A stretch of 64,000 bases of DNA from Aureobasidium sp. EXF-3400 (taxonomy: Eukaryota > Ascomycota > Dothideomycetes > Dothideales > Saccotheciaceae), in assembly GCA_024195585.1 (NCBI GenBank), contig SWBL01000026.1, positions 1 through 64,000 of the forward strand. Direction: 5' to 3'. The notes under the pieces were generated by a model, which saw only the letters and a program-made list of their open reading frames with translations, had not been told where the DNA came from and made no database searches. The position numbers and the translations under genes are program-made. Below, one piece after another: positions 36,200 to 47,088 of the stretch. Every line of letters starts with the position of its first letter. Position 1 is the first letter of the stretch.

Positions 36200-37155
36200 A
36201 TGACAAATGGCGGCCAGAAACACAAGTCGTCGGCGGGTAAGCTTGTTCTGTTATCTTTACTCGTGGCACCGATCGCGTTTCCTCTTATACAGTGGCTAAT
36301 AATGTGTCTGCAGCATTTCACTTCGCAGCCGGCCTGGGCTCCGGCGTGACGAGCGCATTCCTCCTACAACCCGCCGACCTTCTCAAAACTCGCGTCCAAC
36401 AATCTTCCAGCGCATCACTTTCAGTCGCTCTCAAAAACATCCTCGCAGGTCCCTCACCAATACAATCGCTATGGCGCGGCACAACACCTTCGGTCATTCG
36501 AACAGGCGCAGGCTCAGCTCTCTACTTTGGCATGCTGAATCAATTGCGACGAGCGACTTCAACGACAACATTAGGAGCTGATGGGAAATCAAAAACAAAA
36601 CTCAGTAATACGGCGAACCTGGCTACGGGAGCTGCGGCGAGAGCGTTGGCTGGCTTTGTCATGAGTCCAGTCACTGTTTTGAAGGTGAGGTACGAGAGCA
36701 GTCTATACGCCTATACCTCATTATCCTCAGCCGCAAAGGACATCTTCAAGACCACTGGAGCAAAAGGATTCTTTGCTGGCTTTGGCGCAACTGCGATAAG
36801 AGATGCGCCATATGCGGGTCTATACGTTCTTTTCTACGAGCGAAGCAAGATTTCGCTGTTTGGACACTTGGACATTGCTGCACCGCTGGCGAACTTCGGA
36901 TCTGGAGTCCTGGCCGCCGCCGCCGCGACAGCTGTCACAAATCCTTTCGATGCAGTCAAGACGAGACTGCAGCTGCAGCCGGAGAAATACAGAAATGCGG
37001 TCAGTGCTGCGAAGAAGATGATTGCAGAAGAAGGTGCCATGTGCCTATTCGATGGATTGGGCATCAGGATGGCAAGAAAGGCAATCAGCTCTGCATTGGC
37101 GTGGACAGTGTACGAAGAATTGATTCGCAGGGCAGAGGACAAGATCGTCACGTAG
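36200..37155 (+). CDS. HEM25: Mitochondrial glycine carrier Hem25 (SLC25A38)
   Basis: Inner-membrane carrier importing glycine for haem synthesis. Exons 36200-36236 and 36293-37155 give 299 residues. Three carrier repeats are visible with signature motifs [25 protein letters not shown] and [13 protein letters not shown]. Other family marks are [38 protein letters not shown] and [19 protein letters not shown]. The chosen start gives [18 protein letters not shown], a length typical of fungal homologues. An in-frame ATG at 36032 would add 56 residues; I consider it less likely because carriers rarely have presequences. The intron has a GTAAGC donor and TATACAG acceptor. Confidence 0.92.
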
Positions 37156-38427
37156 GGCATACGACGCAACGATCGAACGAGGACAAGAGGTCTGGGAGGC
37201 TGAGTAAGCCACCTACCTTGATCCTGAAAGACGGTGAAGGCGTCTGCAATAGCGAAACCTACTATTCGTCGTCCTCGGAGGAATTAAGAGGAGGGTCTTG
37301 CAGTGATGAACCGTTGTTCATGCAAGCAGATTATCAAGCATTCGGACAAACATGTTCACTTGTCGATTCTTTGTGATCGACGTACATCTCACCAATACCT
37401 TTGCAAGCTCGTCAGGTGCGCTCCTGCTATATCCTCGGACAAAGGAATACTCTGATGGTTGACAACTAAAGTAGTGCTGTTGTACATCTAACAAGCTCAT
37501 CTGTGATGTAGCAGATATATGAATGAAGCGGCTGCTACGCACGTAGCGTCTTTGTTTGAATAGTGTATGGTACACCCTCGTGTCAGCTTGTGGCATCTTC
37601 ACAAGCACATGCATGCATCTCCTGCAGAGAAGGCGTTCAAAACAAGTGAGCGGTGGAGCAGCAGGTGTGCTGATCGGGCCCGTTATGAGTCTTGTATGTG
37701 TAGCAAAGTGTCGAGGGAGGTAGAGCAGAATTCAGACGTATCGCATGAAGCAGCGGACTTCAACTTCCAAGACTGTAGATGTTGAGGATATCAAATCAGT
37801 TGAGGGTGTCAGTTTGGGTCAATGAGGTTGCAATCGACGCAGCAAGCACCTGACCGTCGAGACTTGAAGACGTCGTTGGCGAAAGTGTTTTGGAAGGAAT
37901 GCAGATTGGCGCGGCTAGTGAAAGTCTAAACCCAGGTTATACAGTTACATCTGCAACGACAGCGAATGGCATTGGACAGTGAGATGAAGAACAGACAGAC
38001 TGGAGTGCAGAGTATGTTGATGGTTAAGGCAAGAGTTGAGATGGTGCGACTGGCAAAAAATAGGGGTTCGGGGTTTGAGAAAGGACGATGAGTGAGTGGT
38101 ATGACCAGGTAACTATGTATCCTGCTGGATGCATCTGGGCCATGCCGAATCTCGATGGTCGGAGGGTGCGATGGGCGCTCTCGGTGGCGGCCTTGCAGCC
38201 CACATTTAAACATCTGTAGCGGGACTCTGAGCCTTGTAGGCAGACTGGGCAGAAGCAGCAGCAGCGATTCCAAACTCAATCCAGAGACCAAACAAAACAC
38301 TGAACGCAATACCCCATCTCCTCAACCCATTGATGGTTATTTATTTGTTGATGCTGCGAATTCGACCTTGTATGAAGTTTAGGTAGTCAAGCTGTCACTT
38401 GCCTTGCAACCGCAAAAGCCGCTCCCG
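37156..38427. other. Intergenic, 1.27 kb
   Basis: Nothing supported. Short frames on both strands lack ATG starts or protein-like composition. It contains the HEM25 3' flank and promoter of the downstream Zn2Cys6 gene. Confidence 0.45.
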
Positions 38428-40342
38428 ATGCAACAAGATCGCCCGCGCAAGTTGCAGCGCATTTCACAAGCATGCGACCTCTGCCACCGGCGAAGTATTC
38501 GGTGCCGACCTAGCAACGAAGACCAGGATCGCTGTCAGAATTGTTACGACTTCGACGTCTCTTGCACGTATGAACGGCCTTCCAAGCGCAAGAAGCACCC
38601 ACAAGCACCTGCCGCGCCCACGCAACCTTCACAACCTGCAGCGCGTTCTTCTCTGCCACGTAACCCGCTGGCCTCGGATAATCACAATGGTCCCGTCTCC
38701 ACATCAGCATCTACTTCCAATTCGACTCGCAACGACTCTGTAGGCAAGGCCAACGACTTCGCCCTCGTGCCTCCTACCGCTACCCCTCGCGACCCTGCCG
38801 AACTCGATCTACCATGGAAGGTCTTTGCCCTCGCGAGCGAGCCCATCATCCTGGATCTCTTCGATGTCTACATGGATATCGTCTATCCTCTGTATCCCTT
38901 CTTCAATGAGGCCTCGGACAAGGCCAAAATCAGGAACAGGCAACACTTGACTGACAAAGGTTTGTTATAACTTGTGGTACTATGCTCTGCTTGTTCTGAC
39001 CATCGACTCTCTCATTACAGGCTTCTTCTCTTCCATCATGTCCATGTGTGCCCTAGCAGCAGCACGTATCCGCGATGGCGCCACACCCTCCAAGATGCCT
39101 GAATCCGTCAGTAAACCTGAGGCCTCGTCTGAAGTCTTCTACACTGCCGCAAAGTCCGTCTTCACCTCCGATCTCGACAAACTTCGCGGCTTTGACTACG
39201 TCAGAGCCTGCGCCCTTCTTTCCTTGACCAGCATCCAGTACGGTCAATCCCTCGATGTCCAACAATACTCTGGCATCGGCAGCACTCTCATCTCAATGCA
39301 ACGCTACTATGACGAAAAGTATTGGCCAAGCGGCTTGGAAGAGTCCGAGAAAGAGACATACAGACGCCTGTATTGGGGCTGCTACACTTTGGAGGTCTTC
39401 ACCGCTATTGTCTGGAACTGCTTCATACGCACACAAGAAGTACACTTGAACGTAAGATATCCCAACGAGTACGACGACGGCACCATTGCCAGCACAAAGC
39501 TCGAAACTCCTCCTGGTCAACATCGTGTCAGCTGGCTTGTGGGATGGAACTTTACCATCGATCTTTACCGCGTTCTGGAACACGTCGTCAACAAGTCGCG
39601 AGCCAAACGCTTCAGCCATGACGATCGTCGCAGCGTCGACAGCCTCGTTTTTGGCGACGCCTTTTCCGAAAAGAGTGTCATGGCGACTATGCTCAACATG
39701 TACTACGCTTTGCCGCCACAGTTCAAGGCCACTCCTCCGATGACTGGTGATCAAACTCAGGATATCTATGCCTTCCAAGCTGCCAACATTCAAGCAACAC
39801 TTCAGCTGCTTCGTATGATGCTGTTTTCTACAGAGGACGGTCCTACTGTTGAACGAAAGTGTGACGTGTCCAGCGAAGTCTTGAGCGTATTCGGATCCAT
39901 TCCCGCACCTTATTTGAAAGCCATAAGCACGCCCATGATCTATCAACTTGGGAGCATCGGTGGTGTGCTCGGTTCTGTCTTTGAGCAACCTCTACAACAG
40001 CGAGCCTACGAACGTGTGCGCAATGAGTTGGTGAATATGGCAGACTTGCTCGAGAAATTGGAATCCAATTTGCATCGTTCTACTGGAGCGAGTCAAGGTC
40101 TGTTGGCCCAGGTTGAGAAAATCGACCAGTACATGCAATCACAAAGAAACCATCAGCCCATGCCACAACAGCAGACACCTCAGTCTGTCGCCGCACCGCC
40201 AAATATGACAATGGGGTTGCAACCAGTTGTGCCAGACCTTAATGGTAATGGCAGTGCTATTCAGATTCCAACAGATCTTGCTCTAGAATGGCCATGGCCA
40301 GTCTATCAGGACTATCCATATTACATGGATAACGGGTTTTGA
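38428..40342 (+). CDS. Zn(II)2Cys6 transcription factor with fungal middle-homology region
   Basis: Binuclear-zinc-cluster regulator of 617 residues; exons 38428-38959 and 39021-40342. The zinc cluster starts at about residue 15: CDLCHRRSIRC, a nine-residue spacer, then CQNC and a final Cys in DFDVSCTY, followed by basic RPSKRKK. The spacing C-x2-C-x6-C-x9-C-x2-C-x6-C is typical. The middle-homology region (about 135-480) has LFDVYMDIVYPLYPFFNE, LRGFDYVRACALLSLTSIQYG, YRRLYWGCYTLEVFTAIVW and VRYPNEYDDG. The C-terminus is Gln/Pro/Met rich, likely an activation region. An in-frame stop 39 nt upstream confirms the start. The regulon cannot be told from sequence. Confidence 0.9.
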
Positions 40343-41983
40343 GATGACGTAGAGGATATCTACTGTTGTTTAGGAGTTCTCTCGGCTGAAAGCTCCACAG
40401 TGTCTTATGCATGGGATGAGATTCGCGATCGGTGGCTGGGACACGGGCCTGTCAGAGCATTGCTTACCTATCAATAGCGCCCTTGTAGGAAGGTGACGCC
40501 GGAGGGAGGAGTTAGGGAGTTGGAGGATCCAAGTCAGTCGTCCTGAGTTCTGAACCCTTGGCTCGAGCTACAAGCGAATCTACCAGGCGATTGCTACTAC
40601 GATAAATGAATTCAAGCGGTTTTTTTCTTCAAGTTTTGATGACGCACTATCGCTCTCGAGTTGCGAATCTATACCCTTGCCCTTGCCCTGTCCCTGCAAG
40701 TGGCGCCTGTAAATCGGAAGCAAGCTCGTATTGAGTGACAGGACGCAAGTCCGCGACGTGGATTCTGCGGACCCATCCCCGGAGTCATGGTATTGCAAAA
40801 GGGTGAGCAGCAAGGAGTTGCTTGCGGTTTAATGCTGTGCTGCGCGTGAACAAGTTCTAAAGGCGTGCGCATGCCGAAACGCTCAGCCGCTGTCCCGAGA
40901 CGACCGATGGGTCGAGACATGTCATGCATATGTGGTTTCCCAGTATGGCCTTTGTTTTCGTTATCGCAAGACCAGCACATGGCATCGTGCCGTCTGCAAT
41001 CGGACAAAGTACCGGGAGTCAGGTTTGCAGTGAACTGGAGGAAGGTTGAGCCGCACACGCGAACTGTGGGGAAGAGAATGTGCCAGGGCAGAGCTGCGAT
41101 GTTCAGTTCCCTGCACCGATCGATGGCGGGAAACGCCGCGGCGATCGTGTCTGAAGTGTGCATGTCCTTTGCCATGGGTTGTTGAAGGACCTGAAGTTGA
41201 AGAAACAGCTGAGATCCGGAAGACGTCCTTTGACTAAACGTGTAAGCGGCATAATCTGACTTTTGACATGTTGCGGAGGGGAGCCAAGTCGAGGAGGGGG
41301 AGCGAAAGTTTATGGCTTATTGTTCGGAGACGGAGCGCTGCTCCTACGGGGGTAGGTCCGTTGTATCTTGTCACCAATTCATCCACGGTCTGACGTCCGA
41401 TAGGCAGCTCTCATGAACTCGTGGTTGGGCCGCCGATGATCAAGGAATAATAGAGCGGTTCATATTGAAAAGACGGCGGCTTTGTGGCCCCGCTCTTCCC
41501 CACTACATTCGGCTGTAGCGTGGTTTGCTGTTCTGGATGATGCTGGAGTGCTTGAGCGAAAAGATACAGTATGGGAGCGAGAAAAGTAGGATGATCGTCA
41601 ATTCAAGGATGTGCATGAGTGAGGTTGGTGTCCGTCACTTCGGATTGGTAATTGGCCTAAGGCTGGTTCTGCAAGCATGGAGGATCGAAGCCGCGGTCGC
41701 ATCGAGTGATGGAGCGATCGCCTAGCGTCAGAAGTGAAAATTGATGCGGCTCCTTTTCCAACCAAGCGCGGCCTGTAAACATCGCTAGGAGCTTCCTCTG
41801 ACGTCGCCATTCGCTCGCTCGGTCTTGCGCACCGAGATTGTCTGTTCTGCTGTGCTGTATGGTTGATGGATGTGAGGAAGAAAATGATGTATGGCACAAC
41901 AATTGAGACGGTGTGCACTCCGTGTGTTTGCAAAGATTGATGCAAGGTGCCTGAAGCCTGAAAAACAGCGTTGTCAAACCTCG
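40343..41983. other. Intergenic, no confident gene
   Basis: A 1.6-kb stretch before the bZIP leader. The longest frame is a 168-codon ATG-started one on the minus strand (41175-40669) with no recognisable domain, no splice support and poor protein character. I do not call it. Confidence 0.4.
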
Positions 41984-42569
41984 ATGGTTAGGGAAAGCGC
42001 AGTCTCTTTCCGACGGGCTAGTCTACCCCGCCGAATCGGTCAGCTACGTCGGTGTTTCCGCAGAGCCTCATCCCGTTCCAATCCTCGCCCCAGCTACCTC
42101 GTTTGCGGCTCTACTTCTTCTTGCCACAGCACAATCCCATCTTCTTCTTTCAAAAGTCATTGACTTACCTCTACTCAATCCCATCCTCTTTCCTGTTGCA
42201 CAAAACGCATCGTCTGTTTTTCGGTCAACGTCAAAACGTCATCATCACCACCAAACTCTGTCGCAAATTGCAACGCTGTCTTCGAGGCTCAGCTCAAGCT
42301 TGTCGGACTCGAAACACAATCGTCGACCATCAACACACCCAACACCATCGTGTGCCTTCAAACCTTCACATCGTGTCAAAGCTTACCTGTTACACTCTGT
42401 TTGCGTTCCTTCTCGATTGAGGAATAAGTGCTCGTCGAAGTAGCTCCTTCCAGGTGCTGGCGTCGTGAAAACGTTCCACACCCCAGCAAAGCTCTTGCAG
42501 CATCTGCATCGCCAACCTGCCCACGAACGCAATCGTTTACCTCTCTTGTCTCTTCACCACTCCCCTGAT
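41984..42569 (+). promoter_or_regulatory. Long ATG-free leader of the bZIP gene
   Basis: About 585 nt upstream of the bZIP start contain no ATG on the plus strand, where roughly nine would be expected by chance. The stretch is rich in C/T tracts such as CTACTTCTTCTTGCC. Together these suggest a long transcribed 5' leader cleared of upstream starts. Transcription start and any leader intron are unknown. Confidence 0.55.
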
Positions 42570-43439
42570 ATGAATCTTTTCCAGTTCGATCAAGCCTCAC
42601 CTCAAGACAACGAAATGAACTCGATGCCCCCGACTTACGACTTCCACCCTATCAGCCCAAGCGCCCTAGATTCAAACTCCATGTTCGCAGACCACGACAT
42701 GTCTCATCAGATGAATGTCAATCCAGGAAACATGTGGGGTGGCGTATCACAACCTGCGCTTGACGGCGGCTTGGAGAAACTCCTCAACAACTATGGTGCA
42801 ACAATGGAGCGATTCGGCCAAGTGACACCTCCAGATGATGCCAACATGCATGGAATGTCAAAGTCCTCCAGCAAGAGAGCCGACTCTGGAGCTTCCGGTA
42901 TCGAGGTTGATGATGCATCGAGCATGTCTCCTCGCAGTTCCATGTCCAACAAGCGACCGTCGGTGAGATCGTCACAAAAGAGTCGGAAAGAAAGTCGGAC
43001 GTCAGACGATGGCGTGGCCGGCGATAAGAAGGACAAATACCGAGAGAAGAATCGCGTCGCTGCTGCAAAGTGTCGTGCCAAGAAGAAGGAGCACACCGAC
43101 AGTCTGGAAGACACATACCGTACGCAAAGTGCCATGAATACCGCCTTGAAGCAGACCGAAAAGTCTCTTCGTGATGAGCTATCGTACTGGCGTACGCAAG
43201 CACTGCAACACACATTCTGCAGTTGTCATCCTATCCAAGAGTACAACTTGAGAAAGGCTCAAAGCATGGCCTTCGGTGGCAACTATGGCACAACGTCGTC
43301 TCCAGTCATGGCAGAGGGTCGTTCAGCCTCTTTCAGTCACAGTCATCTCCGGGCATCCTCAAACGTCGAGATGGTCTCTCCCGTGATGAGCGAGCCCAGT
43401 CGTAACACCCCTTCCATCAAGGACGCGACCAGACAATAA
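42570..43439 (+). CDS. bZIP transcription factor (ATF/CREB-like)
   Basis: Single-exon regulator of 289 residues. The basic region at about 152-175 reads DKYREKNRVAAAKCRAKKK with the N-x7-C/R signature (NRVAAAKCR). A leucine-zipper-like coiled coil runs to about 205. Just after it, a Cys/His-containing segment FCSCHPIQEYN is conserved in a group of ascomycete bZIPs. The N-terminus is Met/Asn/Asp/Pro rich and a phospho-site-like Ser/Arg stretch precedes the basic region. The first ATG in frame is 42570; an upstream in-frame TAG closes the frame before it. Its long ATG-free leader hints at translational or stress control. Confidence 0.9.
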   Translation: MNLFQFDQASPQDNEMNSMPPTYDFHPISPSALDSNSMFADHDMSHQMNVNPGNMWGGVSQPALDGGLEKLLNNYGATMERFGQVTPPDDANMHGMSKSSSKRADSGASGIEVDDASSMSPRSSMSNKRPSVRSSQKSRKESRTSDDGVAGDKKDKYREKNRVAAAKCRAKKKEHTDSLEDTYRTQSAMNTALKQTEKSLRDELSYWRTQALQHTFCSCHPIQEYNLRKAQSMAFGGNYGTTSSPVMAEGRSASFSHSHLRASSNVEMVSPVMSEPSRNTPSIKDATRQ

Positions 43440-45027
43440 TACGACCGAGAGGTTGCAGCATAACTTTTCTTTCTTTTGCTCCGAGTCGGTTCGGCCGGAT
43501 TGTGTTTGTGGGTTGGTAGCGTTGGGGATTAGCGAAGAAAGCACACACGAGATGGACGGCCATGGTATCTTCTTTTCTTTCTGTACAGTTAGTTTTCATG
43601 TTTCTTATGACCTTCTTCCAAGGACATGTTAGTCTGCAAAGTAACAAGACGACATCTCAAAATCAAACCCTTTTAGCTCATCGACCGTATTACAACATCA
43701 TCGAGTATGCTTCGAGGCCAGGCGACAGGGTGTGTCAAAGTATTTCTGTATGGAGAGGTTGGTGGCGGTCGTAGGAAGTGATGAAAATTGGCGGTGTTTA
43801 GTTTAGGCCGCGATAATGATAATGGCGAGGCGATGTCGAGTAAAAGCATTTGTTCTCCTTGTTGAAAGCGAGTGACCGACCCTCATACCCCTCGTGAAGG
43901 GAATTTTTCCGTCACCATGAGCGAGATATGATGAAGTTGTATATGCTTCGTCTGTTGACGCACGGCGGAGGCGGGCTGGTTCTCGACAAAGCGTCTCGAC
44001 TGCGACTTGTGTTCAATTCGTTCGACGAATGGTCAAGTAATTCGAATATTGTCGAAATTGTAGTATGTTCCTATTCGCCTCGCATGCATTATCGAGCGAC
44101 GTCGACCAGGACCCTGATGATTTTGTTGTTGCCTGCCACCACCACTTCCACTTTTTCGATCCAGCAGCAGCGACTCGACGCCAGAGAATTCCAGTTTTTC
44201 CGGTTTATTAATATCCAGTCGAGGAAACGGAATCGAAATGACAGATCACCAGAAAGAGGGGTTTCGAAGGTCTTTTGACATCTCGGGCGGCGAAAGATTG
44301 TGATGGTGCAGGTGTGTTGTGATGGGCGCTAAATTTCATTCTTCCCGTGGGAAAGTGCTCTCGTCATTTTTACCAGCTGACTTTTCGATGCTGCTATTCG
44401 GGGGGGCGGCCCAAGCCCCCGTCCGTCAGCATTGCGAAATGCTATCTACTTTCGCCCGCCAAGACCACACCACATTTTCCCATTCTTGCTTGATCTTGCT
44501 CGCTAGCTCTCAAGAATTCAAGTTGAGGACATGTACATGACTTGTTTTCAGCATGACTACTGATCATTTTTGTGAGGAATCAAGTTAGGATATGCAGATC
44601 ATTCAACAGAGATTCCAAAGCACCAATGATAGCAGTAACGGACATGCGAAACGGTCGGTGCGCTTCGGATGTGGCTGTCAAGACCTAGATTGTTTATTCT
44701 CAGATCCAACCTGATCTCACGATTCACCCTACCCAAGCACTCTTGAACCCTTACTCTTGATGTCACGGCTTGTAAACGGGCAAATCTGCCGAGCTAGATA
44801 TATGAATACAGCTTCATGTGAGAACGTCTCTCGTAAGGTGCAGGGTGTCATTGTTACATACTGCTCAATACCTTCCTCGATAAGCAATACATCTGCTCGA
44901 CCTCCCGCATGCTAAATGGTATCTCGAACGCAACAAACAACAAAAACAAATCCGGTTCCAATCGCCCACGCAACACCAGTAAACAATATTACGTTAAAAG
45001 AGAATTACTCGTGGGGATATCGTCTGC
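43440..45027. other. Intergenic, 1.6 kb
   Basis: Between convergent bZIP and arrestin genes. A 116-codon ATG frame (43928-44278, plus) has no recognisable features and is not called. A G/C run lies near 44401 (GGGGGGGCGGCCC). Nothing else seen. Confidence 0.4.
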
Positions 45028-46362
45028 TCAATACACCTTCTTAACATCAGCACTAGTCCTCCAGATGTCGCCAGAGTTGTATGATGGTGGTGCCAGATCG
45101 TCGCGGAACTCTGGTGGGGCTGTAGAGCTAGACGCTTGTTCTCCGATACGTAGCTGTGGTGGGTAGAGTGCTGATGGTCCAGCCTCGACCAGAGATGCCT
45201 GTTGTTCGCTGTATGCAGGTACTGCCACTTCTCCTGGCAATATCTCGAACGGGAACTTGTCCTCGAACTTCCAGACATGGCCTGTCTGAACATGACGGAT
45301 GCGTGTCTTGACGACCATCTTGTAGTTCATGGAGATCGTCCACGTTCTGAAGGTTGGAACAAGGCGGTGAACGTGCCGTTGCATGTCTGCCAGACGGATG
45401 GGATCCGAGATTGGGATGAAGGTACCATCATGTGGCAGTAAGGTATCGTTACCACGTATCGTATGGCTGACAACTGTCTCCTTTCCATCGTCATGATGAT
45501 CGCTAAGAGTGCCGTTCGCTCTGACCTTGACATACGTCTTGAGTGAGAATGTGCAGCCATTGAGGACGAATTCTGGAGACTCGGGATCGTTCGGACCGGA
45601 CTTTTTGTATTTGCAGGAAAGCTCCAATGGCAAGTATTGTGTTGCGCTCACACATCTAGGCATCTTGAACTTCACCTCGATGTTGATCTCTGGAGTTTTG
45701 TATGCAGAGTCGCTGCTGAAGGCATGTTTCATCTTTTCTTTGAAGGTGTGCTGAGTCAGTCTTAAAGAGTTGCTCTTGAAGCGTCCATTTCCTTCACTGT
45801 AACTGTCCAGTGGTACTGGCGGTTTCAGAGGCGTAAGGGAGAGAGGCCACACAGGGAGTTCTTTCGCAAGTTTAGTCTTGTGGATGATGTTCCCTGGGTT
45901 GACTTTCACTTTAAGCTTGTAGGTAACTTGTGCTTCCGGAGGAGTTGAGAAGTTTTCGCTATCCAATTTGAAAGATGGAGGCAGGCCTTGTAGCCCTGTC
46001 AGATACAAGTTATCTCTCGAATGACTTTTTCGGTTGTAGTCGGCTTTGACAGGCAGCTCGAAACTGAATGGCCATTCGTAAGTTCCTGAAGGGATAGTAT
46101 GAGGGCCTCTGAAGAGTGTCTCTAGGTTTCTGAACAAGGTAATCTTTTCAGGATACCGACTCGTTGTGTTGCCGCTTCGTTCAGTGATCCTTGTGAAGCA
46201 TATTCCTTTGCAGATTATGATGATGTGATCAATGTCGACTTGGGCCCGAGGAGTATAGATGACCTTGCCCGAAATGGTCTGCCCTGGAATAAATGTCCCA
46301 AGGATCCCTTGTGGAACAGTGTCCACGACGATATTGATGTGCTCAGGTAAGTATCCGCTCAT
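45028..46362 (-). CDS. Alpha-arrestin domain protein with PPxY motif
   Basis: Arrestin-fold adaptor of 444 residues, single exon. The N-terminal arrestin sheet begins MSGYLPEHINIVVD, with PGQTISGKVIY and SGTYEWPFSFELPVK; the second domain contains INIEVKFKMPRCVSATQYLPLELSC and TWTISMNYKMVVKTR. Near the C-terminus APPSYNS supplies a PPxY motif that can bind WW domains of Rsp5/Nedd4 ubiquitin ligases; VPAYSEQ is a weaker PxY-like site. Such proteins direct nutrient transporters to endocytosis. Whether the sugar transporter at 56-58 kb is a client is pure speculation. The start is the only early ATG. Confidence 0.88.
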   Translation of the reverse strand: MSGYLPEHINIVVDTVPQGILGTFIPGQTISGKVIYTPRAQVDIDHIIIICKGICFTRITERSGNTTSRYPEKITLFRNLETLFRGPHTIPSGTYEWPFSFELPVKADYNRKSHSRDNLYLTGLQGLPPSFKLDSENFSTPPEAQVTYKLKVKVNPGNIIHKTKLAKELPVWPLSLTPLKPPVPLDSYSEGNGRFKSNSLRLTQHTFKEKMKHAFSSDSAYKTPEINIEVKFKMPRCVSATQYLPLELSCKYKKSGPNDPESPEFVLNGCTFSLKTYVKVRANGTLSDHHDDGKETVVSHTIRGNDTLLPHDGTFIPISDPIRLADMQRHVHRLVPTFRTWTISMNYKMVVKTRIRHVQTGHVWKFEDKFPFEILPGEVAVPAYSEQQASLVEAGPSALYPPQLRIGEQASSSTAPPEFRDDLAPPSYNSGDIWRTSADVKKVY

Positions 46363-47088
46363 TTTGACTGGTTTGGATTACAGCTTTACCAACCAGATTG
46401 CAGGCGCGCGATACTTATATAGTCGCGTTCGTTCCTAGTCATGTCATGACTGTGGTTCGAAGGATTTGTCTTGGCATAAGCCTTGTTAAAGCACAGCCTG
46501 AGCAGTGCTGGGGGAAATTGAGGGACGCCGAATGCACAGCCTGTGAGTGGATTGTAGCAAGCGGTACACAGGAGGCTGAGCAGATATGACCATGATACAC
46601 CGAGAGCGAGGGCACCGAATACTCCCTTGCACCATATTGTGTCAACGCTCGTTCCTGTGTTATCAGTCTCTTGACATTCATTTCTCAAGGGCAGCTCTGG
46701 GAATAATTCTTGCCAAGAAACTCTTCAACGTCTTCGGCCCGCATGCCGACCCTGCATTGGCATGGTTGTTAGTAACGATACCAACAGTGAGCCTGGATAT
46801 CAGGCGCAGTTGCCTGATAGCTGTAAAACGACACATTCCTCTCTGGATAATAGATAAATTCCCAGAGATTCGACCATATCATGACTCTCAGTGAATGCTT
46901 CCTATTTACCGAAGGAACTGTGCATTTCAACAGCCGCTGTATGACATACCTTTGCATATGGAGAGGTCACGCATGCGAGGTCCAAGCTTGAGGCTGTGCT
47001 GTCACCTATTGCTGCCTCACCCTGCCTCGGTCAACCCTGTCTGCCTCCTACCTTTGTAACATCGGTACAACTATCACATCTTATCGCT
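46363..47088. promoter_or_regulatory. Divergent spacer, arrestin and F-box genes
   Basis: 726 bp between divergent starts. A 100-codon frame crosses it but has no protein-like features. No confident element. Confidence 0.4.

Noticed and set aside
37926..38309. 127-codon minus-strand frame upstream of the Zn2Cys6 gene
   Set aside because: It has no ATG start and no protein-like signature.
24943..40342. Secondary-metabolite gene cluster around the regulators
   Set aside because: No polyketide synthase, NRPS, terpene cyclase, P450 or similar gene is present; neighbours are housekeeping genes.
40669..41175. 168-codon ATG-started frame on the minus strand
   Set aside because: No recognisable domain, composition like translated non-coding sequence, no splice or promoter support; such lengths arise by chance in a 2-kb gap.
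43928..44278. 116-codon ATG frame between bZIP and arrestin genes
   Set aside because: No protein-like features and no intron or leader evidence.
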